Shown: piece after piece, positions 8,525 through 16,984 of the stretch
How positions within the stretch are numbered: position 1 is the stretch's first letter
Layout of the letters: every line of letters starts with the position of its first letter
DNA from: Laceyella putida
Lineage (GTDB): Bacteria; Bacillota; Bacilli; Thermoactinomycetales; Thermoactinomycetaceae
DNA length: 64,000 nt
Direction of reading: 5' to 3'
Assembly: GCF_042665195.1 (NCBI RefSeq)
Contig: NZ_JBHTBW010000040.1
Span: forward strand, 44,219 to 108,218
Position numbers and translations under genes: made by a program
Notes under the pieces: model-generated
Database searches by the model: none
What the model was told of the DNA's origin: nothing
What the model saw: the letters and a program-made list of their open reading frames with translations, nothing else

Positions 8525-8740
8525 TTAAGCGATCGAGTAGCCTTGTTCCTCGATTTCGCGTTTGATCTGGTCGAGGCTGACTTTGTTTTCATCATAATGG
8601 ATGGTGACGCGGCGGTTGGCCAAGTCAACCTGCGCTTCCGCCCCCGCCTCCTTGACGGTATTCTCCACCGCCCGCACACAATGTTGGCAAGACATGCCTT
8701 CCACATGGAGTTGTACTTGTTTGAGATGGCTTACGGTCAT
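8525..8740 (-). CDS. copZ: copper chaperone CopZ
   Basis: This 71-residue heavy-metal-associated domain protein binds Cu(I) with the CxxC in GMSCQHCVRA and delivers it to exporters or CsoR. The full beta-alpha-beta-beta-alpha-beta pattern fits one HMA domain. AAAGGAG lies upstream of two consecutive ATG codons at 8743 and 8740, and the second has the better spacing. It is the first gene of a copZ-csoR pair. I do not see a convincing CsoR operator in the short upstream gap. Confidence 0.93.
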   Translation of the reverse strand: MTVSHLKQVQLHVEGMSCQHCVRAVENTVKEAGAEAQVDLANRRVTIHYDENKVSLDQIKREIEEQGYSIA

Positions 8741-8858
8741 CATCGTTCTCCTTTCGGTTGCGTCTATCTTCTAGTTTAACCCATTCGTCCATTTTAACGG
8801 GCCTATTTTGCGGACATGGAAGGACTGTGGTTCGCGATCGGAGTTCTTGTGTTGGTGT

Positions 8859-9701
8859 TTATCCCAACTCCCGCACAAAAAAATCGGCGGTTACCCGAAT
8901 CGCTTCTTCCAATTGCGGGGTCATTCCGGCAAACGGATGCACGGCGCCCATCGTGTGGTTCGCCCCCTGGATCACATGAAGAGTGGCCTGCGGCGCCGCT
9001 TCGGCCATCCGTACCGCCCCTTCGTAGAGTCCGGGCAAATCTTGGTCGCCTTGGACGAGCAACAGCGGTTGCTTGAGATGGGGAAGGCGCCCGAGCAGAT
9101 CGAAGCGTTCACGGTTCGCTTCGATGTCTTCCAACACTTCGCGCCGAATCGGCAAGCGTTGTCCGGTTCTTCCGTTGATGACATGGGAGATACCCTTGTT
9201 CCGCAATTCTTCGATCAACTCGGGCGAGAAGAAGTCAACCCGGTGAATGCTGTTCCAGATGGTCACGGCTTTCACCCTGTCGGGATGATCCAACGCGTAC
9301 AGCAAGCTGTTGCCGCCGCCACGGCTATGTCCCATGATCCCCAACCGGGTGAGGTCACACCGCTCCGCTTGCGGAAGAGCCCCCTGCCGGAGGGCTTCAA
9401 TCAAGAAAACCAGATCTTCTTGTTCGTGGCTGAAGGTGTTTCGCGAGAATTTTTCCAGTTCAGTAAAGTGTTCAAGATCTTTCCCCACCCCATTCATGGA
9501 GAAGTTGAAGGTGATGGCGGCCAAGCCGGCTTCCGCCAGTCTCTGTCCCAATGTGGGAAAAAAGCCCCAATCCTTAAAACCCTTGAATCCATGACAGATG
9601 AGCACAGTGGGGGCCGATGGCACAGTGTCCGGTAAAAATAGGTCCCCACGGATGATGCGATCCTCTTTGCCGAGGTCAAGCGCAAATGGGTAACGGTTCA
9701 T
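8859..9701 (-). CDS. alpha/beta hydrolase (dienelactone-hydrolase-like)
   Basis: This 280-residue cytosolic hydrolase has the nucleophile elbow GHSRGG near residue 125, an oxyanion motif CHGFKGFKDWG near 40, an acid-containing VQGDQDLPGLYEG near 210 and the catalytic His in GANHTMG near 240. The start is ATG at 9701 behind AGGAGGAGCG. The open frame extends far upstream, but that part overlaps the cobalamin riboswitch promoter and has no ribosome binding site. Substrate unknown. It is transcribed divergently from the B12 operon and stands alone. Confidence 0.88.
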   Translation of the reverse strand: MNRYPFALDLGKEDRIIRGDLFLPDTVPSAPTVLICHGFKGFKDWGFFPTLGQRLAEAGLAAITFNFSMNGVGKDLEHFTELEKFSRNTFSHEQEDLVFLIEALRQGALPQAERCDLTRLGIMGHSRGGGNSLLYALDHPDRVKAVTIWNSIHRVDFFSPELIEELRNKGISHVINGRTGQRLPIRREVLEDIEANRERFDLLGRLPHLKQPLLLVQGDQDLPGLYEGAVRMAEAAPQATLHVIQGANHTMGAVHPFAGMTPQLEEAIRVTADFFVRELG

Positions 9702-9744
9702 ATCGCTCCTCCTGTGTTGGTGAACTTTGTTAATATGCCTAAAA

Positions 9745-9773
9745 TTGCAACGGATTTCCCTTTCCATTATAAT
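9745..9773 (+). promoter_or_regulatory. sigma-A promoter of the B12 operon
   Basis: TTGCAA at 9745-9750 and TATAAT at 9768-9773 with an exact 17-base spacer lie just upstream of the cobalamin aptamer. Confidence 0.8.
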
Positions 9774-9794
9774 GATAACGAACGAAGTGAATAG

Positions 9795-9966
9795 GGGAAA
9801 AGGTCTTTCTTGCATAAAGAGAGCCAAGAGGGAAGTCCGGTGCGAATCCGGCGCGGTCCCGCCACTGTCAATGGGGAGGATAACTGCAACAGGTGAAGGC
9901 CACTGTCGTGACATCACGATGGGAAGGCGCAGTTGGACGATGAACCATGAGCCAGGAGACCTGCCT
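9795..9966 (+). ncRNA. cobalamin (adenosylcobalamin) riboswitch
   Basis: Characteristic B12-element blocks are in order. First is GAGCCAAGAGGGAAGTCCGG with GTGCGAATCCGGCGCGGTCC. Then comes the invariant CCCGCCACTGT, then GCCACTGTC paired through the middle domain, and finally GAGCCAGGAGACCTGCC near 9950-9966. This aptamer class represses transport and synthesis genes when B12 is abundant. Here it precedes a B12 importer and an adenosyltransferase, which fits. Confidence 0.95.
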
Positions 9967-10020
9967 TTTCCAAACGTCCACTTGCGTTCTCCTTCGAGGG
10001 TTAAGGAGGGACGCGTGCGT

Positions 10021-10093
10021 GCGGGCAGTTGAATCCCGCGTCTTTTTCGCATGCTCTTCTCCAACCTGTGCCCATCGGGATGCACAGGTTTTT
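10021..10093 (+). terminator. riboswitch expression platform with two candidate terminators
   Basis: A first hairpin pairs GCGGG at 10021 with CCCGC at 10035 and is followed by CTTTTT. A second, stronger one pairs AACCTGTGC (10063-10071) with GCACAGGTT (10082-10090) and is followed by TTT. Both lie between the aptamer and the first gene, as expected for transcriptional control. Confidence 0.75.
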
Positions 10094-10123
10094 CACGTGC
10101 GCATCAAGAAAGGAGAAGAATTC

Positions 10124-11077
10124 ATGACATCGATGTGGAAACAACGTTTTGGCTTGCTGTGCTTAAGTGTGTTGCTGGTGCTCAGCGTGGTGGGCTGTGG
10201 CCCTTCCGCTCCATCGGGAACGGCTGGCGGCCAATCGCCGGTCAAACCGGGGGCGGTGGACTATCCGGTCGAGGTGAAGGACCAAGCGGGCAACAAGGTG
10301 ACCGTCAAGCAAGAGCCAAAGCGCATCGTCTCACTGATGCCAAGCAATACGGAAATCGCTTATGCGCTTCAATTGGATAAAAAGGTGGTGGGCGTGACCA
10401 CCAATGATAACTATCCTGAAGCCGTGAAGAAATTGCCCAAAGTCGGCGATTTCAAGATCAATGTGGAGAAAGTCGTCGCGTTGAAGCCGGACTTGGTGTT
10501 GGCCAACGGGGCAAATGACAAAGCGACATTGGATCAGTTAAAGAGGCTGGGCATCCCGGTTATCGTATTGGATGCCAAGAACATCAAAGACATCTACCGC
10601 TCGATCGCGATCGTCGCCACGGCGGCCAATGCGGCTCGTGAAGCGGACAACTTAATCGCCAAGCTGCAAAAAGAGCAACGCGACATTTATGCCAAAGTGG
10701 TGGATGTGCCCAAAGAGAAACGGGTGAAAGTGTTTGTGGAGTTGGATCCGACGCTGTTTACCGTCGGTGGCGATACATTCATGAATGAGTTGGTCTTGGC
10801 CGCGGGCGGGGTGAATGTGGCGGCGGAGCTGAAAGGCTGGCCACAGGTGTCCGCTGAGCAAGTGGCCAAATGGAATCCTGATATCATCATCTCATCTTAT
10901 GGAAGCACAGACCAAATCATGAAGCGCCAAGGCTGGTCAACCGTGAATGCCGTCAAGGAGAAGCGCGTCTATGCCGTGGACCCCAATTTGACCAACCGTC
11001 CGGGACCGCGGATCTTCCAAGGGGTCAAAGAAATGGCCGAGCAGTTTTATCCGGAGAAATTTGGTGAAGAGAAGTGA
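10124..11077 (+). CDS. B12 ABC transporter substrate-binding lipoprotein (BtuF-like)
   Basis: This 317-residue lipoprotein has a hydrophobic signal (residues 8-25) and a lipobox ending VVGC. It is therefore anchored outside the membrane and captures a corrinoid for import. The mature part is a two-lobed periplasmic-binding-protein-2 fold with VSLMPSNTEIAYAL near 75. The start is ATG at 10124 behind AAAGGAGAAG. The open frame extends back into the riboswitch, but that part is not coding. Family members also bind haem or siderophores. The B12 riboswitch upstream and the adenosyltransferase downstream point to cobalamin. The stop overlaps the next start as GTGA. Confidence 0.92.
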   Translation: MTSMWKQRFGLLCLSVLLVLSVVGCGPSAPSGTAGGQSPVKPGAVDYPVEVKDQAGNKVTVKQEPKRIVSLMPSNTEIAYALQLDKKVVGVTTNDNYPEAVKKLPKVGDFKINVEKVVALKPDLVLANGANDKATLDQLKRLGIPVIVLDAKNIKDIYRSIAIVATAANAAREADNLIAKLQKEQRDIYAKVVDVPKEKRVKVFVELDPTLFTVGGDTFMNELVLAAGGVNVAAELKGWPQVSAEQVAKWNPDIIISSYGSTDQIMKRQGWSTVNAVKEKRVYAVDPNLTNRPGPRIFQGVKEMAEQFYPEKFGEEK

Positions 11078-12105
11078 GAAAGGCGCGGGCTTTGGCTTGG
11101 GGCGGAGGACTCATCCTCTGCCTTCTTTTTTCCTTAGCGGCCGCCGTTTCGGTGGGGAGCACGGAGATTGGCTTGGAGACCGTTTGGCGGGTGATCGTTC
11201 ACCATGTCCTGCCGCTCGGGGATGGGGCCAGTGTGGGAACGGATGAGGTCATCATCTGGGAACTGCGGTTGCCGCGCGTGATCCTGGTCGCGTTGATCGG
11301 GGGAACCTTGGCGGTGGCGGGCACCGTGTTTCAAGGGTTATTGCGCAACCCGCTGGCTGATCCTTATGTCTTGGGCGTTTCGTCCGGCGCCTCCGTCGGC
11401 AGCGCGCTCGTGGTGATCACCGGTTGGGGGCTGACCATGTTGGGCCAGTGGGCGTTGCCGCTGGCCGCTTTCGTCGGGGCGGCCGTCTCCGTGTTGCTCG
11501 TGCTTCGGTTGGCGCGCATCCGCATGCAACTGCAGGTCTCTTCACTGATCCTGGCGGGGGTGGTGGTGCAGTCCTTTTTCGGGGCGGTGCTCACCCTGCT
11601 CATCTCCTTGTCACCCGAGGAGTTGAACCGGATCCAGTTTTGGTTGATGGGAAGTTTGGCGTTGCGCGAGTGGCAACACGTGGAAGTGGTGTTGCCGTTC
11701 AGTCTGGGAGGGGTTGTCCTTTGCTGGCTGTTCAGTCGGGAGCTGAATCTGTTCGCGCTTGGAGATCGTTCCGCCACTCATTTGGGGCTGTCCGTCACCC
11801 AGGTCCGCTTGGGACTGATCCTGCTCGCTTCCCTGATGACCGGAGCGGCGGTATCGGTAGCCGGAATGATTGGATTTGTCGGTTTGGTCATCCCCCATAT
11901 GATGCGGATGTTGACCGGTGGTGATCACCGCACGCTGATACCGCTTTCCCTGTTGGCCGGCGCGATCTTTCTCATCTGGGCGGACGCGTTGTCCCGAGTG
12001 GTGCTCGCGCCGCGCGAATTGCCGATCGGCGTGATCACCGCGTTTGTGGGAGCCCCCTTTTTTGCGGCCATTTTGCGCAGGCATCAGCATAAATGGAGTG
12101 GATGA
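11074..12105 (+). CDS. B12 ABC transporter permease (BtuC/FecCD family)
   Basis: This 343-residue integral membrane protein of the FecCD/BtuC family has about ten predicted helices, beginning near residue 8. The family signatures are RLPRVILVALIGGTLAVAG near 65 and the cytoplasmic coupling region VAGMIGFVGLVIPHMMR near 265. It starts with GTG at 11074, overlapping the stop of the binding protein gene, which indicates translational coupling. It works as a dimer with the ATPase encoded next. Confidence 0.93.
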   Translation: MRKARALAWGGGLILCLLFSLAAAVSVGSTEIGLETVWRVIVHHVLPLGDGASVGTDEVIIWELRLPRVILVALIGGTLAVAGTVFQGLLRNPLADPYVLGVSSGASVGSALVVITGWGLTMLGQWALPLAAFVGAAVSVLLVLRLARIRMQLQVSSLILAGVVVQSFFGAVLTLLISLSPEELNRIQFWLMGSLALREWQHVEVVLPFSLGGVVLCWLFSRELNLFALGDRSATHLGLSVTQVRLGLILLASLMTGAAVSVAGMIGFVGLVIPHMMRMLTGGDHRTLIPLSLLAGAIFLIWADALSRVVLAPRELPIGVITAFVGAPFFAAILRRHQHKWSG

Positions 12106-12119
12106 GAGGAGGAAAGACC

Positions 12120-12956
12120 ATGTTGTTGCGGGCGGAACAGCTCAGCAAGCGATTGGGCGACCGCTGGGTGCTGCAAGGGATCAGCCTGGCGGTGGCGCCG
12201 GGCGAAATGATTGGCATCCTCGGTCCCAACGGAAGCGGCAAGAGCACCCTCCTTTCATGCTTGGTGGGGGAGATGAAAGCAGACGCCGGCCAGGTATGGT
12301 TGCGCGACCGGTTGCTCGCGGAGATGAGCGTCAAAGAACGGGCGCGACAAATTGCCATGTTGGCCCAGGAAGAGGTAGGGGAAATCTATTTCACTGTCAA
12401 AGGAATAGTGGAGATGGGTCGCCATCCGTATCTGGGTCGCTGGCCGTGGCTGAGCGAACGGGATGAACAGGTCGTCGCCCATGTGATGCGGGAGACGGAC
12501 AGCCAGCACTTGGCAGGAAGGATCTTCGCGCGACTCAGCGGCGGCGAAAAGCAACGGGTCTCCTTGGCGCGGGCGATGGCGCAAGAGCCGCTGTTACTGG
12601 TGCTGGATGAGCCCACCGCTTATCTCGATTTGAAATATCAGTTTGTATTACTGGGTTGGGTCAAACGGTGGCAAACGGAATGTGGATTGACCGTGATCAT
12701 GGTATTGCACGATTTGAATCTCGCCGCACAATATTGTGATCGCCTGGTGGTGCTGAAAGAGGGCAAAGTCGTGCGGCAAGGGACACCGCATGAGGTGATT
12801 GTGGAGGAAATGGTGGAAGAGGTATATGGGATGACACCGATTTTGATTGAACATCCCCTGTTGCGCGTTCCGCAAGTGCTGTTGACGGCGGCCGGAACAA
12901 GGGAAAACGGAGAGGAGCGCGAACAAGTTGAAAATCTATACCCGCACGGGCGATGA
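12120..12956 (+). CDS. B12 ABC transporter ATP-binding protein (BtuD-like)
   Basis: This 278-residue ATPase shows Walker A GPNGSGKST near 38, Q-loop AQEEVG near 83, the signature LSGGEKQR near 140 and Walker B LLLVLDEPTAYLD near 160, then the switch His in VLHDLN. The chosen ATG at 12120 has AGAGGAGG 7 bases upstream, and an in-frame ATG at 12093 lacks one. The C-terminal 30 residues are an extension after the usual domain. The gene overlaps the following adenosyltransferase by 29 bases. Confidence 0.93.
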   Translation: MLLRAEQLSKRLGDRWVLQGISLAVAPGEMIGILGPNGSGKSTLLSCLVGEMKADAGQVWLRDRLLAEMSVKERARQIAMLAQEEVGEIYFTVKGIVEMGRHPYLGRWPWLSERDEQVVAHVMRETDSQHLAGRIFARLSGGEKQRVSLARAMAQEPLLLVLDEPTAYLDLKYQFVLLGWVKRWQTECGLTVIMVLHDLNLAAQYCDRLVVLKEGKVVRQGTPHEVIVEEMVEEVYGMTPILIEHPLLRVPQVLLTAAGTRENGEEREQVENLYPHGR

Positions 12957-13503
12957 GGGCAAGACCGGTGTGATTGGCGGACGTGTGCCAAAGGACGATA
13001 TCCGTGTTGAAGCGTATGGCACGGTGGATGAAGTGAATGCGTTTGTCGGCGAAGCGATTGTGCGGATGGACGCCGGACTGCATGCGGACTTGATTCGGGA
13101 TTTGACGGAGATTCAACATGAATTGTTTGATGCGGGGGGAGACTTAGCCCAAGCGGGAAAAAATCGGCAGTACAAAGTGACGGCGTCCATGGTCACCCGT
13201 TTGGAGGCGTGGATTGACCGTTATGAGCGGGAGTGCCCGGCCTTGGAGCGCTTCATTTTGCCGGGCGGTTCTCCACTGTCTTCCGCGTTGCACGTATGCC
13301 GTGTCTTGACGCGGCGAGCCGAGCGGCTGGTCGTCACCCTGTGTCGGGAACAAGAGGCGAACGAGGAAGTGCGGCGCTATCTCAACCGATTGTCGGACTT
13401 CTTCTTCACCGTGGCCCGTGTGGCCAATGTGCGGGCTGGGGTGCCTGATGTAGAATATAAGCGGGGTGGGCGTGTCTTTCACACGGACAATGAGGGCAAA
13501 TGA
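12928..13503 (+). CDS. PduO-type cob(I)alamin adenosyltransferase
   Basis: This 191-residue enzyme transfers the adenosyl group of ATP to cob(I)alamin to make coenzyme B12. The N-terminal KIYTRTGDEGKTGVIGG is the ATP-binding signature of the PduO/MMAB family. YGTVDEVNAF near 31 and FILPGGSPLSSALHVCR near 110 follow, then the RRAER helix. The start is TTG at 12928 behind GGAGAGGAG, inside the end of the ATPase gene. Placing it in the riboswitch operon joins import with activation of the cofactor. Confidence 0.93.
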   Translation: MKIYTRTGDEGKTGVIGGRVPKDDIRVEAYGTVDEVNAFVGEAIVRMDAGLHADLIRDLTEIQHELFDAGGDLAQAGKNRQYKVTASMVTRLEAWIDRYERECPALERFILPGGSPLSSALHVCRVLTRRAERLVVTLCREQEANEEVRRYLNRLSDFFFTVARVANVRAGVPDVEYKRGGRVFHTDNEGK

Positions 13504-13551
13504 GTTGGAGAAGCCCATCGTCGGTTCGAGATGCAGAGGAGGAAAATGAAG

Positions 13552-13908
13552 ATGGCCTTAAAGATGTACTGGTATCCCAAATGCGGGACTTGCCGCAAAG
13601 CAAAGAAATTCTTTGAAGAGCATGGCATCGACGTAACGGAAATCCATATTGTCGAAGCGCCACCATCCAAGGACGAGTTGGCTCAGTTGATAGAAAAAAG
13701 CGGCCTGCCGATCCAAAAGTTTTTTAACACCAGCGGGCAGAAATACCGCGAGTTGGGCTTGTCGCAGAAGTTGAAAGAGATGAGCGACACGGAGAAGCTG
13801 GACTTGCTCGCGTCCGACGGCATGCTGATCAAGCGCCCGATCGTCACCGATGGCGACAAAGTGACGGTTGGCTTTAAAGAAGAGCAGTTTAAAGAGACGT
13901 GGGTGTAA
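13552..13908 (+). CDS. ArsC/Spx-fold protein (YusI-like)
   Basis: This 118-residue thioredoxin-fold protein of the ArsC family has a CGTCRKAKKFF redox motif at residues 12-15, a GLPIQKFFNTSG region and KRPIVTDGDKVTVGF near the C-terminus. It resembles Bacillus YusI rather than Spx, since it lacks the Spx C-terminal features I would expect. Arsenate reduction is not supported by any arsenic gene nearby. ATG at 13552 has AGGAGG 9 bases upstream. An ATG at 13546 is possible but too close to the site. Confidence 0.8.
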   Translation: MALKMYWYPKCGTCRKAKKFFEEHGIDVTEIHIVEAPPSKDELAQLIEKSGLPIQKFFNTSGQKYRELGLSQKLKEMSDTEKLDLLASDGMLIKRPIVTDGDKVTVGFKEEQFKETWV

Positions 13909-13915
13909 CATGCGA

Positions 13916-13956
13916 AACCTCCCTTTCCCCGGATAGGGGTGGGGGAGGTTATTTTT
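13916..13956 (+). terminator. terminator after ArsC-like gene
   Basis: AACCTCCC pairs with GGGGAGGTT around a C/G-rich inner stem, followed by ATTTTT. Confidence 0.85.
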
Positions 13957-14021
13957 CGCAAAAAATAAAGTAACCACTCACTTCGTTGTTGCCTTTTTCG
14001 CTCCGGCTCCCTAAAATAAAA

Positions 14022-14037
14022 GTGAGTAATCACTTAC
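14022..14037. promoter_or_regulatory. candidate TetR operator upstream of ABC-2 exporter
   Basis: GTGAGTAATCACTTAC is an imperfect inverted repeat 21 bases ahead of the permease start. A related half, ACCACTCACTT, lies at 13973-13983. TetR-family operators often have this TGAGTNNNNACTCA-like form, and the operon ends with a TetR gene. The link is an inference. Confidence 0.5.
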
Positions 14038-14058
14038 TGAATGGAGGGGGCCATTGCT

Positions 14059-15342
14059 ATGTGGAGACGGATTGGCGCGTTGATCCGCAAGGAGTTTATT
14101 CAGTTGAAACGGGATCGCCGCACGTTGGCCATGTTGATTGTTTTACCTGTCTTATGGTTGGTTGCCTTTGGCTATGCCGTGAACTTTGATGTCAATGTAT
14201 CCAATGTGATGATAGTGGACCAGGCGCGGAATGAAGCGGCCGGCAAAGCAATCAAGCAGATGGAGAAGAATGGGGATCTGCGCATTGTTGAGCGGGAGGC
14301 GACACAGGCGCAGGGAGAAGAAGCACTCAAGCAAGGGACGACGGATGCGGTGATTCTCATTCCCAAAGCATATGATCTTTCCCCTGACAACGCCGACGAA
14401 CAACTGCGCATCTGGGTGGATGGGAGCCGTTTATTCTCAGCCCAATCCGTTGTGCGGGAGTTAAATGAGGCATTGGGGGACTTGCAGCAAGAGAATATGG
14501 AAGAGATGAAAGAACAGATGGAGGCGGAGTGGCAACAAGCCAAAGCGCCCGAGGTGAAGTTGGATTTGGGTGGAACGATGATTCCGCCACAAGTGGCAAG
14601 CCAGGTAAAAGAGAAGATTGAGACGCAATTGTCGGAGCAGTTGAATGAGCGGCAAGAGGAACAAAAGGCGAGGCTGACGGACCAGCTTCCCAATCCGGAC
14701 TTTATGGCACCGGAGATCGAGGTGCGCTATAACGAGGATCTCAAAAGCGTTTATCATATGATTCCCGGCCTGATGGGACTCGTCCTCATCTTTATTACCA
14801 CACTGATGACCGCGCTTGGGGTGGTCAAGGAGAAAGAGCGGGGAACGTTGGAACAATTGGTTGTCTCTCCGCTCAGATCGGTTGAGCTCATTTTGGGGAA
14901 ATTGCTTCCCTACATGATCATCGCCACATTGGACTTTTTTATCGTGTTTGCGGTGGGGACTTGGGTTTTTCAAGTGCCGTTCACGGGTGATCTTTTCTCT
15001 TACCTCCTTGTCGCCCTGTTGTTCCTGTTCGCTTCACTCGGGTTGGGCTTGTTTGTCTCCACGGTATCGGAGACGCAACAGCAGGCGATGCAATTGGCCG
15101 TTTTGACCCTTGTGCCCCAATTTATCCTCTCCGGTTTTGTCTTTCCGCTTGAGGCGATGCCGGAAGCGATTCGTTGGATCGCGTATGTGATGCCGTTGAC
15201 TTACTTTTTGCCGATCAGCCGCGATGTCTTCCTCAAAGGCATGAGTGCATGGGATCACCCGTTGCCGTTCGCGATGTTGGCGTTTTTCGCCCTGCTGTTC
15301 CTGTTGATCGCCACCATTCGGTTTAAGCGGAGTTTGGCATAA
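14059..15342 (+). CDS. ABC-2 type exporter permease
   Basis: This 427-residue membrane protein of the ABC-2 (drug/NodJ-like) class begins with a short cytoplasmic RKEFIQLKRDRRT segment and one helix near 22-40. A large extracytoplasmic domain follows (about 50-225), with a Gln/Glu-rich stretch around residue 145-215 likely to be coiled. Five helices make up the C-terminal half, including KEKERGTLEQLVVSPLR before the second helix. ATG at 14059 follows GGAGGGGG. Its substrate is unknown. Two ATPase genes and a TetR gene follow in tight overlap, the common layout for antibiotic or lipid exporters of this type. Confidence 0.9.
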   Translation: MWRRIGALIRKEFIQLKRDRRTLAMLIVLPVLWLVAFGYAVNFDVNVSNVMIVDQARNEAAGKAIKQMEKNGDLRIVEREATQAQGEEALKQGTTDAVILIPKAYDLSPDNADEQLRIWVDGSRLFSAQSVVRELNEALGDLQQENMEEMKEQMEAEWQQAKAPEVKLDLGGTMIPPQVASQVKEKIETQLSEQLNERQEEQKARLTDQLPNPDFMAPEIEVRYNEDLKSVYHMIPGLMGLVLIFITTLMTALGVVKEKERGTLEQLVVSPLRSVELILGKLLPYMIIATLDFFIVFAVGTWVFQVPFTGDLFSYLLVALLFLFASLGLGLFVSTVSETQQQAMQLAVLTLVPQFILSGFVFPLEAMPEAIRWIAYVMPLTYFLPISRDVFLKGMSAWDHPLPFAMLAFFALLFLLIATIRFKRSLA

Positions 15343-15354
15343 GGAGGGATGAAG

Positions 15355-16242
15355 ATGTTTCGCTTACAGGGTGTAACGGTAAAAATGGGAAAAGAAGTGG
15401 CCTTATTCCCTTTGACTTGGGAGATCAGGCGCGGAAAAATTTATGGCATCGTGGGTTCGGATGGAGCAGGGAAGACGACGCTAATCAAAACCCTGGTTGG
15501 ACTCGTCAAGCCTACAAGTGGACAGCTTTCATTGGACAGAGGAACCCGCATCGGTTTTGTGCCTGAGCATTTCGGGTTGTATGAGGAGATGAGCATCGCT
15601 GAAAATATCCTGTTTACAGCTTCCCTCAACGGAGTGGCCGCAGATGTTGCACAGGAGCGGATGCCATCCTTATTGGAACTCACGGGCTTGGCTCCTTACT
15701 CCGATCGCCTCGCGAGAAGTCTTTCCGGGGGGATGAAACGGAAGTTGGCCATGATTTGCGCCATGATTCATGAACCGGGTTGTTTCATCCTCGATGAACC
15801 GACCAATGGGGTCGATCCGGTCTCCCGAAGGGAAATCTGGCAACTAATCCGCACTTACCGGGACAAAGGGGCGACGGTGATCGTATCGACGCAGTATCTG
15901 GACGAGGTGATCCATTGCGATGAGGTGCTTTTTTTGCATCAAGGACGGATGCTGATGGCTGATGCTCCCAAGCGGATACTGGAACAGTTTCCATATGAAG
16001 TGTGGGCGCTCAAAAAGATGCGCCAAGTCCCGCTAAGTGAGATGCGCGAGTTTCGAGAGATTTCCGGAGTCGTGGAACTCTTTCAGCGCGGAACCGATTG
16101 GATCGCTTATGTGAACGGGAGTGCCGACCTAAGAGAAAGCGCGGCACAGCGGGGATATCGACTGGAGCGGATTCCGCCGCTGGTGGAAGATGTGTTGATT
16201 CGCCTGATCAAGGAGGGAGCCATCCATGATACAACTGTATGA
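15355..16242 (+). CDS. ABC exporter ATP-binding protein 1
   Basis: This 295-residue ATPase has Walker A GSDGAGKTT near 37, signature LSGGMKRK near 123 and Walker B CFILDEPTNGVDP near 143. The tail of about 80 residues beyond the core is typical of ABC-2 exporter ATPases. AAGGAGGG lies 6 bases ahead of the ATG at 15355, and the ATG at 15349 directly abuts it. It overlaps the next ATPase by 17 bases. Two separate ATPases with one permease gene suggest a heterodimeric motor. Confidence 0.9.
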   Translation: MFRLQGVTVKMGKEVALFPLTWEIRRGKIYGIVGSDGAGKTTLIKTLVGLVKPTSGQLSLDRGTRIGFVPEHFGLYEEMSIAENILFTASLNGVAADVAQERMPSLLELTGLAPYSDRLARSLSGGMKRKLAMICAMIHEPGCFILDEPTNGVDPVSRREIWQLIRTYRDKGATVIVSTQYLDEVIHCDEVLFLHQGRMLMADAPKRILEQFPYEVWALKKMRQVPLSEMREFREISGVVELFQRGTDWIAYVNGSADLRESAAQRGYRLERIPPLVEDVLIRLIKEGAIHDTTV

Positions 16243-16984
16243 AGTGACGAAACGTTTTGGATCCTTCCAGGCCGTGGATCACGTCACGCTCACCATCGAA
16301 CCGGGACAGATTTTTGGTTTGCTTGGGGCCAACGGCGCGGGCAAGACGACGCTGATCCGGATGATGTGCGGGATTTTGCCGCCTACCAGTGGCTCCGGTC
16401 AAGTGTTACAATATGATTTGACAAAAGAAAGCGCGAAGATCCGACAGAACATCGGCTACATGTCGCAGAAGTTTTCGCTTTACCCCGATTTGACGGTCAA
16501 GGAAAATCTGCGTTTTTACGCCAGGTTATATGGAGTGGCCCAGGTGAACCAACGGTTAGAAGAAAGCCTGGAGCGATATCGGCTTGTTGAAGTGGCGGAG
16601 AAGCAAGTCAATCAGTTGGGCAGCGGGATTCGCCAACGGGTGGCGTTTGCGACCAGCACCGTTCATGAACCGTCCCTGCTCTTTCTCGACGAGCCGACCA
16701 GCGGAGTGGATCCCTTGACGCGCCAACTGTTTTGGGAAGAATGTTATGCTTTGACTGAGCTGGGGACGACGATTGTGATTACCACGCATTATATGGATGA
16801 AGCGGAACGTTGTGATCAGGTAGCCTTGATGAATCGGGGACAAATCGTGGCGATTGGCGAAGTGGATGCGTTGAAAGAGGAGTTTGCTCCACTTCTGGCG
16901 ATAGAAGATCCCACGTTGGACGATATTTTTGTCTATGTGATGAGTCAGGGAGGTACCAATGGAGGACAAGAAGAGTTGGGATGA
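16226..16984 (+). CDS. ABC exporter ATP-binding protein 2
   Basis: This 252-residue ATPase has Walker A GANGAGKTT near 38 and Walker B LLFLDEPTSGVDP near 158. The signature is degenerate: the usual LSGG is replaced by LGSGIRQR near 130. The first ATPase of the operon has an intact signature, so the pair may work as a heterodimer with one weak site. ATG at 16226 follows AAGGAGGGAGCC. The 3' end overlaps the TetR gene by 26 bases. Confidence 0.88.
   Translation: MIQLYEVTKRFGSFQAVDHVTLTIEPGQIFGLLGANGAGKTTLIRMMCGILPPTSGSGQVLQYDLTKESAKIRQNIGYMSQKFSLYPDLTVKENLRFYARLYGVAQVNQRLEESLERYRLVEVAEKQVNQLGSGIRQRVAFATSTVHEPSLLFLDEPTSGVDPLTRQLFWEECYALTELGTTIVITTHYMDEAERCDQVALMNRGQIVAIGEVDALKEEFAPLLAIEDPTLDDIFVYVMSQGGTNGGQEELG

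Noticed and set aside
9702..10085. N-terminal extension of the alpha/beta hydrolase frame
   Set aside because: It would run across the cobalamin riboswitch; the ATG at 9701 has a perfect ribosome site and starts the family fold.
9947..10123. N-terminal extension of the B12-binding lipoprotein
   Set aside because: It covers the aptamer end and terminator hairpins; the start at 10124 gives a proper lipoprotein signal.
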